Shown here piece after piece: positions 38,486-49,182 of a stretch of 64,000 bases of DNA. The DNA is from Purshia tridentata. Its lineage: Eukaryota > Streptophyta > Magnoliopsida > Rosales > Rosaceae. The stretch spans positions 1 to 64,000 of the forward strand of contig QANT01002211.1 in the NCBI GenBank assembly GCA_003254885.1. Reading direction: 5' to 3'. Position 1 is the first letter of the stretch; every line of letters begins with the position of its first letter. The position numbers and the translations under genes were made by a program. Under the pieces are notes generated by a model. The model did no database searches. It was not told the origin of the DNA and was given only the letters and a program-made list of their open reading frames with translations.

Positions 38486-40972
38486 ATGGCGATGAAGGGT
38501 GTGATTACGTCTGCTGTTCGAGCTCTTGCTTCTTCATCATCATCAACCACCTTCACTAGGAACCTCCATGTAAGCCATTTTATATCGATAATTAATTCAA
38601 ATAATTCAGCAAGTGATTGCAATAATTGAGCTTGTGTTAATCAGTATTTGCTGCTTTATACAGCCCCAGCTTCCTTATTCTTCTTCTTTTTTTATTTTTT
38701 TCCTTCCAAATTTTTCTATGATAAATTAATGTTCTGGTTGATCACCATGTGCATATTATTTTTGCTTTGACTATGAATTAATTACAGGCATCTCCTGGAA
38801 GCAAAAAGATTGTTGGGGTGTTTTACAAGGCCAACGAATATGCTGCACTGAACCCCAATTTTGTGGGTTGTGCTGAGGGAGCTTTGGGCATAAGGGACTG
38901 GTTGGAATCACAGGGCCACAAGTATATTGTCACTGACGACAAAGAAGGACCAGATTGTGGTTAGTACATATAAATCCACTAACCCACTACCTTTGAATAA
39001 TTATATAAATGTCATATATAATGCATGTGAGTGAGTACAAACATTAAGTGCTTCTTAATTAAGGCTACAATAAGCTTAAACTGAGATGCCATAATTATTG
39101 CGATCAATGTTCCTCAGACTCAAACTTCTGTTAAGTTTGTCCTGGTAGCAATTTGTTTAGTGGGTTTTGTTTGGAATGTTGAATTTATTTAGTGTTGATT
39201 TTTCAAATTGTTTAAACTAATAACAGTTTTCGCCTTTCCCTTTTTGCTGCCGTTTATGCAGAACTTGAAAAACATATTTCAGACCTCCATGTTCTCATAA
39301 CAACACCCTTCCACCCTGCTTATGTCACGGCTGAAAGGATCAAAAGGGCCAAGAATTTGCAACTGCTTCTCACAGCTGGAATTGGGTCTGATCATATTGA
39401 TCTGAATGCTGCTGCTGCTGCTGGATTAACAGTTGCAGAGGTCACAGGAAGCAATGTGGTTTCAGTTGCAGAAGACGAGCTCATGAGAATCCTCATTCTT
39501 GTCCGGAACTTCATACCTGGGTACCATCAGGTTATTAATGGGGAGTGGAATGTTGCAGGTATTGCCCACAGAGCTTATGATCTGGAAGGAAAGACAGTGG
39601 GTACCGTTGGTGCCGGACGTATTGGCAAGCTTTTGCTTCAAAGGTTGAAACCTTTCAACTGTAATCTCCTCTATCATGATCGGCTCAAGATTGACCCAGA
39701 ATTGGAAAAACAGACAGGGGCAAAGTTTGAGGAGGATCTTGATGCTATGCTTCCAAAATGTGATGTTATTGTTATCAACACACCCCTTACTGATAAAACA
39801 AGGTACTTATGAGAAGACTAATCTTCTGACTTTATCAGTAACAATTTAATGCATAGATTTTAATTTAGTTCCTTAGAAGCATCTATGGCTATGCTCAAGT
39901 ACTCATCTGCTGTTAAATGTAATATTTTTGTTTGTCTTACAAGCTGTCTAGTTTCAAGATATTCCAGTGTTCAGATGTGTTCAAACTTACTAGAATCTTA
40001 ATATTGTGACTCAGAGGGATGTTTGACAAGATAGAATTGTAAGGTGTAATAATATTCCAGTGCTGAGATATGAATGAAAACTTATTAGTATCTTGATCTT
40101 TGTTACTCAGAGGATTGTTTGACAAAGATAGAATTGCAAAGTGTAAGAAGGGAGTCCTGATTGTTAACAATGCTCGAGGGGCAATCATGGACACACAAGC
40201 AGTTGCTGACGCTTGCTCCAGTGGACACATTGCAGGTAACTCAAGACCAGGGGTAAAAAATTAATGAATGTTCAAGAATGAAGAAAGCTGCTTGCAAAAC
40301 AGAATTCTTATAGCATGTTTCTGGTATAATATATTCTTTGAACTAGAATAGTTATGTGATGACTTTAAAAGTTTCCTTATTTGCACCACTTAAGAAGGTG
40401 GCATGAAAGAAGATATGCTTCTGATTCTCATGATTCTAAATTGACTCTAAACTTTTCAATTTTCACTCTCTTGTTTGGGTTCCCTTTTTTCTTTAGCGGG
40501 TTCTTAATCAGATATCAAGTGAATGACAAAACAGGTCTGTCATCTATAAGGTTGCATAGATATCTGTCTTGTTACTTGATGGATAAGAGAAAAGTCTCAA
40601 GCAGTGCCCTCTTTAGACTATGGCTAATGGTTTCATTTTGGTTCTATGATTCTCCAGGTTACAGTGGTGATGTTTGGAACCCACAACCAGCTCCAAAAGA
40701 CCATCCATGGCGATACATGCCAAACCATGCTATGACCCCACATATATCTGGTACCACAATTGATGGACAGGTACATTCAACTGTTAAATGTTTTCCTTCT
40801 TTATGCTTGTGGTTTCACTTCCTTCCCACAACTCAAACCATAAATGGAATTTGTGCAGTTACGTTATGCTGCTGGTGTGAAGGACATGCTTGATAGGTAC
40901 TTCAAGGGAGAAGACTTCCCTGCACAAAACTACATTGTCAAGGAGGGTAAACTAGCAAGCCAGTATCTGTAG
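38486..40972 (+). CDS. FDH: Formate dehydrogenase, mitochondrial (NAD+)
   Basis: Oxidises formate to CO2 with NAD+ in the mitochondrial matrix, part of C1 metabolism and stress responses. Six exons (38486-38569, 38788-38959, 39262-39802, 40111-40235, 40658-40770, 40859-40972) give 382 aa, the usual plant length. The first 28 residues ([20 protein letters not shown]) are basic and Ser-rich, a typical matrix presequence. Mature-protein blocks: [48 protein letters not shown] (includes the formate-binding Asn/Asp region), [19 protein letters not shown], Rossmann motif [41 protein letters not shown] with the catalytic His, and [15 protein letters not shown]. Intron 3 contains a decayed copy of the exon 4 acceptor and start (39961-40053). 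Everything needed for activity is present. Confidence 0.97.
39961..40150 (+). repeat. 93-bp tandem duplication that copied the FDH exon 4 acceptor
   Basis: Copy 1 starts at 39961 and copy 2 at 40054, both with attccagtg. Each contains tactcag- or gactcag-type acceptor sequence followed by the first roughly 35 bases of exon 4. Copy 1 reads AGGGATGTTTGACAAGATAG where the real exon reads AGGATTGTTTGACAAAGATA. A lost A in copy 1 shifts the frame and gives a stop (TTG TAA) within ten codons. Copy 1 is thus a vestigial decoy exon start inside intron 3. Confidence 0.8.
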
Positions 40973-42110
40973 TTTGGTGCTTCTGATGAAGTCTGCTAGT
41001 TTATGTTCTGTTGCAGCCACTAAATATAAAGCCTTCAAGTCAAAAAGCTTTTATAGGGAATAATGAATAATCTTTAGACTCTTAGTTATGATGGTTATAA
41101 TTCCATCTTCAACTTCAGGGTGGTCTGTGCACCCAGTGTGATCTTTAGACTCTTTTTTTTTTTTGGGAGGATGGAGCAGCCTGTTTGATCCTAGCATGCT
41201 GTACTATAACCTGTTTGATCCTAGCATGCTGTACTATGTCTATGTGAGAATCGTGAGTATATGCTGCCTGGAAAACTGGAAAATTGGAAAATTGTCCCTT
41301 CAATAATAACAACTTGTTAGCTAATTTGAATAACCACTTGTTAGTGATCTAGTTCATAACAGCTTGCTCAGTACCGTTGCAGCTCAGTTGAGGACTTGAG
41401 CCCTTCTAACTTCTAAGCTTTAATTCACATGATTAATAATCAAGTCATATAAAAGTTCAGCTCAAGTTTGATTTGAGCTCAAAGGTTGATTTTTTTTTTT
41501 TTTGGTTACACTGTGTGGAACCCAACCGTTGACTTAGTCTAATGCTAACCTATTTCTATATATTTCCACACACATCACAACCCCATTCTCTTCCCCGTAA
41601 GACAAGCGAGGCCAGAGCATCAGTCTCCTTACATTTCATGTGAGCAGTAGAGAGAACATGTAAAGAAAGCCCAATAAAAATTCAAAAACAAATGACGAGT
41701 CATGTAGAATAAGTAGAGAAAGTAGCCCAGTAAAAAGAAAATCTTTTTCACGGAGTCCCAATTTTTATTGTAGTCATTAATGTTAAATTTTATTTATTTA
41801 TTTGGTAGTTGTCAATCATCTCATGCTGGCATATGGGTCTGTAGTTAGCCCACGTAGTTCTTTTTCTCCCCTATCTTCACGGCCCACAATTTCAAATTGG
41901 CTACCATGAGTAAGCCCATTTCATTGCCCAAATAAAAATAAATGGTCAAGGACGCTTCAAATGGCACAGATCAGTCCATGAGGACCATCACTCAATCAAT
42001 GTCGCAGAATAAATAAACCGCCTCACTGCCTCTGCTCTAACATATATTTGCCTCTCGTTGATTGAAGAATCAAAAAGCGTTTGTTTTCCACTTTTTTTCG
42101 TTCCGTGTGA
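40973..42110. other. FDH 3' flank with duplicated repeat copies and UPF0725 promoter
   Basis: Contains a perfect 28-base direct repeat (about 41182-41209 and 41211-41238, with cctgtttgatcctagcatgc), one copy of a dispersed local repeat (41336-41610) and, from about 41880, the promoter shared with the second UPF0725 copy at 49 kb. No coding region. Confidence 0.6.
41336..41610. repeat. local dispersed repeat, copy A
   Basis: Starts near acttgttagtgatctagttc, continues through cccttctaacttctaagctt and the ccgttgacttagtctaatgc phrase, and ends near gacaagcgaggcc. Two further copies lie at about 44368-44640 and 44642-44885. It has no coding capacity and no obvious terminal repeats. Confidence 0.85.
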
Positions 42111-43925
42111 ATGGCGACCCTTTCCGCGTTCTCCAGATCTGAGGATTTGGCGCCTCCAGAAAAAAAGCAGAGAACCGAGTCCGGCGACCGTGATAAAGAT
42201 GTTAGGGAAGAAGAAGAAGATTACGACAGCGATTTTGATTTTATACCTCGTGAAGAATACAAGGAGTACCTGAAGCAGGTTGGGGATAGCGATGTGAGTG
42301 CTTCCTATTCACTCTATACTGATTATTTTTCAAAGATTTGTCTGTATATGTTTATGTATATGTTAGGGTTTTATGAACTTACAATCTTTATGGATGTGTT
42401 CTTGGACGAACAGGGTTTTGAGGTTGATTACTTTCCTGAGGTAATTTATTATTTGAGTGGTTCAATTGTACCATTGTCACTCGCTGACCATGCTAACGAA
42501 GTCGTGCCATTTACAAAGTTAGCGATAACGCATTTCAACGAGAAAGAGGTTGATGTTTTTTATTGTGTTCACTGGTTTTTTCTCCTCTTTAGAATTATTA
42601 TTTGTGTGATGCTTAACAGTTTGTTGAACAATTAATTTGTGTAGGGTGCGAATATCCAGTTTCAGAAGCTTCTGAACATAACCACATCACTTTGTGGTTG
42701 TGGTTACTACTATTATCTTACCTTCGAGGCAATGGATGCAGCTGACGATCAAACTAAAACCTTTCAAGCTTTGGTCTACATTGGAAGAGGATATGGAAAA
42801 GAATGTGTCGAGGTGGAGTTTTGTAGGCTTAAACCCCCACCCACCAAGAAAGGTAAATTAATTATTCTATAGCTCATTTCAATTTCTTTCTATTCAGTTT
42901 GTCAAAAGTTTTATAATGCTTTACTCACTGACATGTAACTATAACGAAATATTTGAAGGACATTGAAGTTATGTCTTGGTAGTATATGAAGAAAGAAAAA
43001 CATAGAAAAATTTCACAGTTTTTCTTTGGCAAAATTATAGTTCAAGTAGCATGTGTAAACATTTTCCTTGTTGTTATCATCATTAACAACAACAACAACC
43101 CAACAAACAATAACCAGGAGATGAACAAGTGTGTGAGCATGAAAGAGAGTTTACGCTACTAAATTAATGAATCATAATTGCAACATATAAAACCATGCAC
43201 TTGTGTCATTCTCAACTATTCTGTTTTGATTCCTATAGTTGCAACATAATTAGAATGTTTTGAATCTTAATGAAAATGGCATCACATCAATAGAAATTTA
43301 AGGAAGCTTTTGACGAAATGCCAATGCTATGAATTCAAATTGTAATCTGTGCTTTTTATTTATATGCCTCTAATATGTGAATAATGTGCCACTCTCAAAA
43401 GATCAATAATGGATTTGGAATAAAAGACTCTAACTAATGATTTTAAAGCATTACTGAGTTGCAGGACCAAAAAAAATAAAGCAAGTCTATAGGTTGTATA
43501 TGTAATGAGAGGCAAAGACCTTTAAACAAGATGAAACTGCTTTTACTTTTTCCATATTTTTAAGGGATAGTTGCCACAAGAGGGTCATAGTCATGTTCTC
43601 ATTGCTTACATGTTTGTTGTTTTCCAAAAACTCTTCCTCTGTACCCTTTTTATCTCTAAAAAAGTTTCCTGTATTCATGTCTAGATCATTGAAAATCTAA
43701 GACACTGAGTGAAAAATGTGGGTTCTTGGGTTATTTTAATGGTTTGAATACTGAAACATTATTTCAATGGTATATATAACATATTATTTGAAGTTCTCCC
43801 TTCGGCTCCAGACTTTGTTACACATAATACTCTGCTTGTGACAAGGTAACAAGTTAGATTTTCTGTTCCCATGGCTGATTTTTGTTTTCCCTTAATTGGC
43901 AGGAGATGATACTATGGAGCTCTGA
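42111..43925 (+). CDS. UPF0725/cystatin-like family protein with captured last exon
   Basis: Exons 42111-42293, 42414-42548 and 42645-42852, plus a likely last exon 43903-43925, give 182 aa. The N-terminus is acidic and low complexity (a Glu run, then DYDSDFDFIPREEYKEYLKQ). The conserved part reads FEVDYFPE, VVPFTKLAITHFNEKE, GANIQFQKL, YYLTFEAMDAADDQTKTFQA and VEVEFCRLKPPP. That is the pattern of plant UPF0725 (EMB2204-like; cystatin/monellin-like fold) proteins, whose molecular role is unknown. The last exon is not from this family. It is a copy of VEN4 exon 8 used in a different frame, adding only GDDTMEL before a stop. If intron 3 is retained instead, the protein ends six codons later, so the core is unaffected. 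A broken sister copy lies at 49183. Expression is unproven. Confidence 0.65.
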
Positions 43926-44376
43926 ATTTGCAATGCCAAAAGTAAGATGCTATGGAGCTCAGGGGATAATGTTTGTTCATTTTGATAGTTTTCTTATATT
44001 TTTCTTTGTTCCTTGAAATTTTTAAGCAGATCTCCAACGAGAAGCGTTTTTTGTATGGAATTGTTGCAAATGGCAATGTGGACAAGTAAGTGACTCTTCA
44101 AGGTCTTTTTCTGAATTATTAAATTATGAATGGTACTACTCATTCAAACTTCGTCTTAATGCTTGTTTATGTAGCTTTTGTACTGGAATCTGATGTTATG
44201 AAGATAATAATGATCAACAGGTTTGATTACATTGTCCGTGACTCTCGAGCTTGTGGGCTGGGATGTAACTTTGACTTTCAGAGGTTTTTATATGATCTTA
44301 AAAGTTGACTTCATTAGATTGATGGAGACAATGCGGGTTTTGGATGATGAGATTTGCTATCGTGCCAAAGATTGAG
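43768..44376 (+). pseudogene. VEN4 fragment (copies of exons 8-11)
   Basis: Aligns by eye with 56113-56820 of the intact VEN4 gene, introns included. The exon 8 copy has substitutions and an early stop in the fused frame. The exon 9 copy lacks 12 bases (the Arg-Asn-Gly-Ile region). The exon 10 and 11 copies keep FDYIVRDSRACGLG and LMETMRVLDDEICYRAKD. The intron between copies 10 and 11 has lost most of its length (cttcattagattgatgg). The fragment stops abruptly after the codons for AKD, at the junction with the dispersed repeat (about 44376). Retained introns show a DNA-level duplication, not retroposition. Confidence 0.85.
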
Positions 44377-44885
44377 CCCTTCTAACTTCTAAGCTTTAAT
44401 TCAGTTGATTAATAATTAAGTTGTACAAAAGTTCAGCTCAAGTTTGATTTGAGCTCAAAGGTTGATGTCTTTTTTTCTGGTTACGCTGGGTGGAACTCAA
44501 CCGTTGACTTAGTCTAATGCTAACCTATTTCAATATATTTCCACACACATAGCAACCCCATTCTCTTTCCCGCAAGACAAGCGAGGCCGGAGGGCCATTC
44601 TCCTTGCATTTCATTTGAGCAATAGCGAGAATATGTAAAGAACTTGTTAGTGATCTAGTTCATAACAGCTAGCTCAGTACCGTTGCAGCTTTAGACTGCA
44701 AATCAGTTGAGCAGTTGAGCCCTTCTAACTTCTAAGCTTTAATTCACTTGATTAATAATTAAGTTATACGGAAGTTCAGCTCAAGTTTGATTTGAGCTGA
44801 AAGATTGATGGTTTTTTTTTTCCACTATGTGGAACCCAACCGTTGACTTACTCTAATGCTAACCTATTTCTATATATTTCCTCAC
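44368..44885. repeat. local dispersed repeat, copies B and C in tandem
   Basis: Copy B (44368-44640) begins inside the repeat, at cccttctaacttctaagctt, directly joined to the VEN4 fragment. Copy C (about 44642-44885) restarts with acttgttagtgatctagttc. Both match copy A after FDH (41336-41610). Confidence 0.85.
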
Positions 44886-45287
44886 TAGAGCTAACATTCC
44901 ATACTAAAACATTAATGGGATTGATGTTATACCGGAATAAAATATGTCAATGAATTTGGAATTTTATTCAATTTTTACTCTTTTGGATGAGTGATTATTT
45001 TATGAATTTTATTTCATTAAAATGAAGGTAAGATGAGCGAGTCAAGTTTGCTTAAGGGCCAAGACTCGAGCCTCTTTAACTTTTTTATCCATAAGAAAGG
45101 AAAAGATGATCCGGACCGAACGTATACTGGGCGGTTAAGATTTGTTCATAAAAGGTGGAAGATCAACGGCCGTTGCCCGTTGGTCCAGTAAGCTTTCGTT
45201 TCAAAAGGCGATTTCGACGGCCACCGAGTTCCACTACATCACTAGTGTAACAAAAACAAGAGGGCAAAAACCGAAATTGAATCGAAT

Positions 45288-45289
<2 letters not shown>

Positions 45290-45330
<41 letters not shown>
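45290..45330. repeat. (CT)n microsatellite in the OB-fold gene leader
   Basis: A run of about twenty CT units lies in the probable 5'UTR exon, about 25 bases before a donor-like aacg|gtaatt site. Its length may affect expression. Confidence 0.9.
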
Positions 45331-45334
<4 letters not shown>

Positions 45335-45356
45335 TTGTCGCCTCTCTCGCTAAACG

Positions 45357-45981
45357 GTAATTCCAAAACTGAAGAATTCAATGCATATTGCTTCATTTTG
45401 TAAATTTTTATTTCATCAAAGTCGTTTCCTTACTATTATATGATAGATCATTTTTGCACTTGGACATTTCTTTCTGCTTCTTATTTTCATTTCTGTTTGT
45501 TTCCCTGGATATTTCTTATTTAGAGTAGTTGTTTCAAGGATCATATAATTGTGTTTGCTTTGCTTTTTCAGCTTCTAAGTTTTTTCCACTTAAATTTCCG
45601 TTTTGATCATCATCATTTATTGCGATCTACACTCTAAATGAGAATACGTGGCTATATTGTAATTTGAAGAGAAATAAAAGATAAAGGTTGCATTTTTATG
45701 GAAATTGGGAGTACTCCTTTGTCTTTTATTAGAAAGGTTTCTCGTGGCCAATGTGGTTTCATTTAAGTACGAGATTCATGAAATTTTATTGGTATTCCTT
45801 AAGTTTATTTTGAGGTTGGTTTCATATTGTTTTGTAACTTTTGTTTATCAATAAGATTACATTTGGGGAAGCAATTGCCATTTATATCAACAATGGTAAA
45901 TCTTATTTTGCATTTGAAGTAAGATTATATCTGGGAAAACAGTTGGTGATGTGTTTGTCTTTGCTGTTTATCTTTTGTTAG
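45357..45981 (+). other. probable 5'UTR intron of the OB-fold gene
   Basis: The donor-like site aacg|gtaattcc at 45356-45357 and the acceptor-like tttgttag just before the ATG at 45984 enclose T-rich sequence with no ORF of note. Leader introns of this size are common in plants. Boundaries are inferred. Confidence 0.5.
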
Positions 45982-45983
45982 AT

Positions 45984-46759
45984 ATGGCAGAAACAACTCC
46001 AGCCAAGAGGAAACCCGTTTTCAAAAAAGTTGATCGGCTGCAGCCAGCCACCAAGGGACACACTCTGGTTGTGAAGGTTGTTAGTGCGAAGATGGTACTG
46101 CAGAAGGGTCGTCCGGATGGGATCCAAGTTCGCCAGATGAGGATTGCTGAATGCTTGGTTGGTGATGAAACAGGAACCATCATTTTCACTGCCAGAAATG
46201 AGCAAGGTAGTGTTTTTATTGGCCTTCGATCTTTAACCTGTCATGGTTTTCGTAGATCCGTTTTTCTGTTAACGACATCATTCATAAACAAGAGTCAAGT
46301 CAAGTCAAGTGTAGTATATTATCCCATCATTTATATATAAATTGTTTATTTCCCTTCATTTTAATATTATCCCCGATTACTCATGTTTGCTTGTCTGAAC
46401 TCCAACAAAGAACTGTGGTTTTCTTTTCACTTGATGTATGAAGGACTGCATTAATTATTCTGAGGGGAGTCCTTGAGGAGCAATAGTCATATAGAAATTT
46501 TTAAGGTTCGGGAAATAGATTTTGGACAGGTTCTATTCTTATTATGACTTGATATTTCTTACGGACAGTCGACATGATGCAAACTGGTGCTACAGTAATT
46601 CTGCGTAATGCAAAAATAGACATGTTCAAGGGTTCAATGAGGCTTGCTGTGGACAAGTGGGGTCTAGTTGAAGTGACCGAGCCAGCCAGCTTCACTGTTA
46701 ATGAAGAGAACAACTTATCACTAGTAGAATATGAACTGGTTAATGTTGTTGAAAAGTGA
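45984..46759 (+). CDS. Single-domain OB-fold nucleic-acid-binding protein (At4g28440-like)
   Basis: Two coding exons (45984-46206 and 46569-46759) give 137 aa. The N-terminus is Lys-rich (MAETTPAKRKPVFKKVDRLQ). The rest is one five-stranded OB fold, seen as HTLVVKVVSAKMVLQKG, QMRIAECLVGDETGTIIFTA and ATVILRNAKIDMFKGSMRLAVDKWG, finishing with an acidic tail. It belongs to the plant At4g28440/At1g23750/At2g33845 group, distantly related to the single-strand-binding SOSS-B/hSSB1 proteins. The likely activity is RNA or single-stranded DNA binding; no specific role can be assigned. It runs convergently with PSA3 about 650 bp away. Confidence 0.88.
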
Positions 46760-47408
46760 CTTTCAGAAGCGCATTCACATCCTTGCAATTCTTGGAACCT
46801 TTGAATCAGTAGATATATGGGTTTTCTGGTTAATGAGGTGGCACAGTGATATGTAGTTTTTCTAGGTCCGTGCAAATGTTGCCTAAAAAATTTCTTGTTT
46901 AGCAGAAATCTTGAAGCTATATCTATGGGAGTCTACTTGTACAATGGAGGCCGCTTAGGCCATTTAACTCAGGCATGCTGCACGGCTGGTAATTCCAGTC
47001 AAATAGCTTGAAAGCGACTTGCTTGGTTATTTATTTGAATTAGGCTATGAACTGCTAATGCTATGAGATATTCATATGGTTATATGCAAGTGAAGTTTCT
47101 GCCCTGTGTTGTCATTATAATATTTTCTCTTCATAAATTTCTATTCTATGATCCAAACTTTCAAATAAAACAAGGATATTGACAAGTTAAGGATAAAAGA
47201 CGAGAACTATTTGCTATGTTTCGTAGCATAAGCTGTTTCCACCCAAGTACCATTCATTTCTGTTTGAAACATTTCACAGTACCAATTTATATTCTATTTA
47301 GTGAGACCCTAAAGCAAAAATGAAAACGAAACAAAAAAAAAAAAAGTCCTGCAGTTTCTCCTCTGAATTTCTGAATCTTGAATTTGCTTACAAGTGAGGA
47401 CGAGCACT
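46760..47408. other. convergent 3' spacer between OB-fold and PSA3 genes
   Basis: 3'UTRs of two convergent genes, with an A run at about 47332-47344. No other feature seen. Confidence 0.5.
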
Positions 47409-48586
47409 TCATTCAGTCTCTCTATTTTGTTGTAGGAATTGGAGGTCCTTCATTTGAATTTGAATAGCTTCTTTTGATAGGGGTTTTGGCTCTTTAACAT
47501 TGCCTATATCACCGCCTTGGGCTACTTTCTGTACCTTGTCCTTGACAATCCGTTGTATCTCAGACTGCTCAACCGATGGAAAAACAGCCTTAAGCATGAC
47601 ATTAAGAAGCCTCTCGTCTTCTTCTTCTATAAGGTCCTTCCCAAAGCAACAGACGTAAATCGCTTCCAGGGCTTTCTCAATCCGAATCTCCATGGGAATA
47701 GTTGGGGTAGCAGCGTTTAGCTTTGCCCGTCTCTGCATTTTTCATACATCATTTTCATTGAGAAGCATATATAAAACTCGTAGCCTCACTTAGACACTAC
47801 ACACCACCTCACACACCAAACAGCATCAAACATATGTATATAGAGGATGGATATCTGAGATAATTTGAATGGCCAAGATGATGAAAAACCAGTGAGGGTA
47901 AGCAGTGACCAACCTCTTTTGCCTCATTCATCAAGGCAACGAAATTCTGCTCTTCAAATTCAATATCATTTGAAACCCGCAGCCTCGCCGCCCCTTCTAA
48001 AATCTCCTCAGATTTGAGAAGACCAGCACCAACGGCTGTTACCCAACAGCACATTAGAACATACAAAGGATCCCCTGCCTGCCCAAAATAAAATCTAACT
48101 CAGATATGTTTAAAGAATTAAAATGTAATTAAGCAGATGATTAGAGTAAATGAAAACAAATACCCGCCCTCGTCGATCTTGGAACTGATAAAAAGCTCTG
48201 GAATCAGTGGTGGTACACTTCTTTCCCACCCTTCTTCGAAACTCAGCAAAATCAATAGTGTCACCACCGAGGCCTCCTTCATCGCTTATAATTCTCGCTA
48301 TTAACCCAACAACTGGGAGAGAACCAATGACCTTGCTGGCAAAGCTAGACACAGAGTTCGGATTGTCCATGTAAGCTCGAACAGAGAAGACCCCATTGCA
48401 GTTTGGCACTTTGGACCTGTTGGGTCTCGTGGGGTCGCCATAAATTTGACCCAGATATAGAAGAGAAGGTGAAGTGGGTTTGCAGGTAATGTTATTAAAG
48501 CGATGGGTTGTGGCGGTCAAGATTTGGGGATTGAAGTTGGGTTTGAGTTTCACAGAAGGTGAAGTGGATGATGCCACAACCACCAT
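47409..48586 (-). CDS. PSA3: Photosystem I assembly factor PSA3, chloroplastic
   Basis: Three exons on the minus strand, 48586-48164, 48078-47914 and 47732-47409, 303 aa. The N-terminal 70 or so residues (MVVVASSTSPSVKLKP onward) are Ser/Thr-rich with few acidic residues, a chloroplast transit peptide. The body contains ASKVIGSLPVVGLIARIISD, GDTIDFAEFRRRVGKKC, AGDPLYVLMCCWVTAVGAG, an Arg-rich linker, and a long helical C-terminus (IEKALEAIYVCCFGKDLIEE, KDKVQKVAQGG). This matches the land-plant protein PSA3 (Arabidopsis At3g55250, pigment-defective), which helps mount the stromal iron-sulfur subunit PsaC on photosystem I together with PYG7. The promoter carries a GATAAG I-box next to the TATA box, which fits a light-regulated chloroplast gene. 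Assignment is from recalled family features. Confidence 0.78.
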
Positions 48587-48635
48587 GGTTGTGTACTACT
48601 GGAAGTTAATCTCGTTGATCGTTAATCGGCCTCTC

Positions 48636-48656
48636 ATTTATATACGTTATCTTATC
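48636..48656 (-). promoter_or_regulatory. PSA3 core promoter: TATA box and I-box
   Basis: On the minus strand TATATAAAT (48644-48636) lies about 50 bases upstream of the ATG, with GATAAG (48656-48651) just upstream of it. I-boxes beside TATA boxes are common in light-responsive plant promoters. Confidence 0.5.
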
Positions 48657-48702
48657 CGCTTGAGAAATCAGAAATGACCTGCTCCGGCCCAATTAAAAAT
48701 AT

Positions 48703-48872
48703 GGGCTTGGCCTGCGAAAGAGGCCCAATAAGCGAGCCCGTGCAACGCTTCGTTGGAAGTCGAAGCAAAATGTAGGAGCCCAAGAGTAAAAATTAAATTA
48801 AAGAAAAAGAATTAATAATTTGTGAATTTGTGAATTTGGCGGCACGGACTGTCTGAAACTGCAAAGGACTCG
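48703..48872 (+). repeat. duplicate of the VEN4 promoter region
   Basis: Matches 54102-54280, directly upstream of VEN4, with shared phrases cctgcgaaagaggccca, cgaagcaaaatgta, gagtaaaaattaaattaaag, gaatttggcggcacgg and ctgaaactgcaa. Here it leads into the UPF0725 pseudogene instead of VEN4 exon 1. Confidence 0.85.
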
Positions 48873-49182
48873 AACAAACTTGTTTGGCAAGAAAAGACCA
48901 CCCAAGCTCACTCCATCGAGGCCGGACACAATCACTTGATCTAGAGATCAGAACCGGGAGCAAGACACACACGCTCAAAATAATTTTTATATTTTCCTCT
49001 CTTGATGGTCCACAATAACAAAATGGCTACCCATGGCCCAAATGGCACAGATCAGTCCATGACTCAATCAATGTCCCAGAATAAATAAACCGCCTCAGCC
49101 CTCACATATATTTGCCTCTCCTTGATTGAAGAATCAAAAAGCGTTTATTTTCCACTTTTCTTCGTTCTGCATCTCTGTGTGA

